A DNA stretch of 64,000 nucleotides from Rhodopseudomonas_A palustris_F (GTDB lineage: Bacteria; Pseudomonadota; Alphaproteobacteria; Rhizobiales; Xanthobacteraceae). Below, one piece after another: positions 62,642 to 64,000 of this stretch. The notes beneath the pieces were generated by a model that saw nothing but the letters and a program-made list of their open reading frames with translations, made no database searches and was not told the origin of the DNA. Each line of letters starts with the position of its first letter. Positions within the stretch are counted from its first letter, which is position 1. A program made the position numbers and the translations under genes. The stretch covers positions 4,588,001-4,652,000 of the forward strand of contig NC_007925.1 of NCBI RefSeq assembly GCF_000013745.1. Reading direction: 5' to 3'.

Positions 62642-63619
62642 TCAGCCCCGGGCCTTTCGCCGCTCGACATAGGCCTCGATTTCCGCGATCAAACGCGCGG
62701 TGCTGTCGGGCTGAACCAGACCGCGCTTGATGCGATCGACCAAGAGACCGCGCTTGCCATGAGCCAAAACCTCGCTCACCGCCTCCCGGATCGCCGCCGG
62801 CGCGTCATCCGAAATATATCTGACGTCATCGCCGAGCAGTTCCCGCGACCACGGATGCTCGCGCAGCACCAAGGGCGCGCCGGCGAGCCCGGCCTCGATG
62901 GCGGAATGGCCCGGAAAATCGACCCCCAGTTCCAGGAACACGTTGCAACTCTGCATGGCCGAGCGAATGATCTCGGAGCCGGGCTGCAGATACGGCAAAA
63001 ATCGAATGTTCTCGGATGCCGCGGCCTTGCATTTCTCGAAGTAGCCGCGATCGCGATAGCCGCCGATGAAGATCAACGGCACGGCGAATTCGTTCAGCGC
63101 TTCGATCGCCTGCAACTGCTGCTTGGCTTCGTCCAGCGCCCCCACCCACAGCACAAATCGATCGACGCCATAGGCGGATCGGAACAGATCGTCCGCGACC
63201 GGTTTGGCGAACGACGGATTGATGCCCGGCTGAACCACGACCAGCTTGGCTTCGTCGACCTTGAAGGTGGCTTTGCAAAGCTCGGCTTCGACGAAGGTTC
63301 TCAGTACGATCAGGTCGGCGAGATCAAAGTGCTCTTGCACCACAGCCAGCGACTCGGGCGCCGGGCTGAAGAAGTTATAATTCGGCAGAAGGATGATGGG
63401 CTTTCCGGAATCCCGAATATTTCTCAGCAATCCCTCGCCACCGCCGACCGCAGAGAAATGCACCACGGCATCGTAATAGCGCAGCGGACGCGAGGTGGGG
63501 CCGTAGAAATCGGCGCGCACGCCGTTTTCGCTCATGTATTCCGCCAGCGACAAAAATTCGGTCTCTCCCCCGCCCGGCGCCAGAAAAGCTTGATGATAGG
63601 TTGTCAACAGTAGCCGCAT
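62642..63619 (-). CDS. Glycosyltransferase (family 1/4-like)
   Basis: A 325-residue GT-B-type protein. LLTTYHQAFLAPGGGETEFL at the start is the glycine-rich acceptor loop. The C-terminal half has RFVLWVGALDEAKQQLQAIE and VFLELGVDFPGHSAIEAGLA, where a glutamate in SAIEAGLAGAPLVL corresponds to the donor-binding ExxE-like motif of GT4 enzymes. It probably transfers a nucleotide-activated sugar in the neighbouring polysaccharide pathway. The start at 63619 is the natural N-terminus (MRLLLTTY). Confidence 0.8.
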   Translation of the reverse strand: MRLLLTTYHQAFLAPGGGETEFLSLAEYMSENGVRADFYGPTSRPLRYYDAVVHFSAVGGGEGLLRNIRDSGKPIILLPNYNFFSPAPESLAVVQEHFDLADLIVLRTFVEAELCKATFKVDEAKLVVVQPGINPSFAKPVADDLFRSAYGVDRFVLWVGALDEAKQQLQAIEALNEFAVPLIFIGGYRDRGYFEKCKAAASENIRFLPYLQPGSEIIRSAMQSCNVFLELGVDFPGHSAIEAGLAGAPLVLREHPWSRELLGDDVRYISDDAPAAIREAVSEVLAHGKRGLLVDRIKRGLVQPDSTARLIAEIEAYVERRKARG

Positions 63620-63894
63620 TTCGACAACTCGCAGGCATGAGAAACCGCAAGGACTTAACCCTTTTCGGTCGCCACTGCCAAGGAAGTATTGACGCTCGGA
63701 CCCAGAAAATCTAAGCCTTTCGATTATGCTGGCCCAGAATCTGTCGATCCGCAGGATGGCAATTCCAGGACAGTGACGGATCCGCCTTCGGGGCCAAACC
63801 TGCTAATCTATTCTGAGGTCCGGACGACCTGTCGGGAGCCCTTCCCCGCTTGGAGGGCATCGAGTTGTTTTGTGAACAGTGAGCCGGATCTGAC

Positions 63895-64000
63895 ATGGCA
63901 AAGCCGAAATTCAAGGGCATCATTCTGGCCGGCGGAAGAGGCACGCGACTCTTCCCCGCAACGATTTCGATCAGCAAACAGTTGATCCCGCTTTATGACA
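63895..64000 (+). CDS. rmlA: Glucose-1-phosphate thymidylyltransferase, N-terminal part (3' partial)
   Basis: The last 106 bases encode MAKPKFKGIILAGGRGTRLF followed by PATISISKQLIPLYD, the nucleotidyl-transferase signature LAGGxGTRL of RmlA/RfbA, which makes dTDP-glucose for dTDP-rhamnose. The rest lies beyond the window. The upstream gap 63620-63894 has no gene and probably holds its promoter. Confidence 0.9.
   Translation, partial: MAKPKFKGIILAGGRGTRLFPATISISKQLIPLYD

Overview
The window is GC-rich chromosomal DNA with dense overlapping operons. Its branched-chain-type ABC transporter operons, toxin-antitoxin pairs and families of palindromic intergenic repeats point to an alphaproteobacterium of the Bradyrhizobium/Rhodopseudomonas group (Nitrobacteraceae). 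Rhodopseudomonas palustris-like is my best guess. It is inferred from protein style and repeats, not from a database search.

Layout. 1-9000: core and housekeeping genes: end of a PQQ sugar dehydrogenase, a DUF486 protein, a PlsC acyltransferase, an aldo/keto reductase, a ParD/ParE-type pair, a secreted protein, a cysteine-rich CWC protein, a HAD phosphatase, two overlapping GSTs and a membrane protein. 9003-18324: uvrB followed by an accessory island. uvrB carries in-frame palindromic repeats. Copies of its own 3' end (one about 420 bp, two about 90 bp) recur downstream and separate four cargo modules: a large AT-richer HD + GHKL/HSP90-type ATPase gene, HigBA, HicBA and HipBA. This is the most unusual part of the window.

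18500-30200: ferredoxin-like protein, chemotaxis receptor, histone H1-like protein, FitAB toxin-antitoxin with a clear operator palindrome, a methyltransferase fused to a nuclease-like domain with a compositionally foreign recognition region, then the SAM-cycle genes ahcY and metK and a metK-linked methyltransferase. 30400-42500: nucleotide-sugar and envelope polysaccharide genes (ugd, a WecA-like transferase, a CapD/WbpM-like dehydratase, UDP-glucuronate decarboxylase) mixed with a MetE-like enzyme, purU and hemD. ugd and the decarboxylase together would make UDP-xylose.

43177-57868: two complete branched-chain-type ABC transporter operons separated by an orphan Phd antitoxin and a GAF-EAL protein. 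The second operon contains an acyl-CoA ligase, which suggests import and CoA activation of an organic acid. The same hairpin follows the binding-protein gene in both operons. 57972-64000: a 44-residue peptide gene, a methyltransferase, and a glycosyltransferase cluster containing a broken manC and the start of rmlA. No tRNA, rRNA, CRISPR array or integrase gene was seen.
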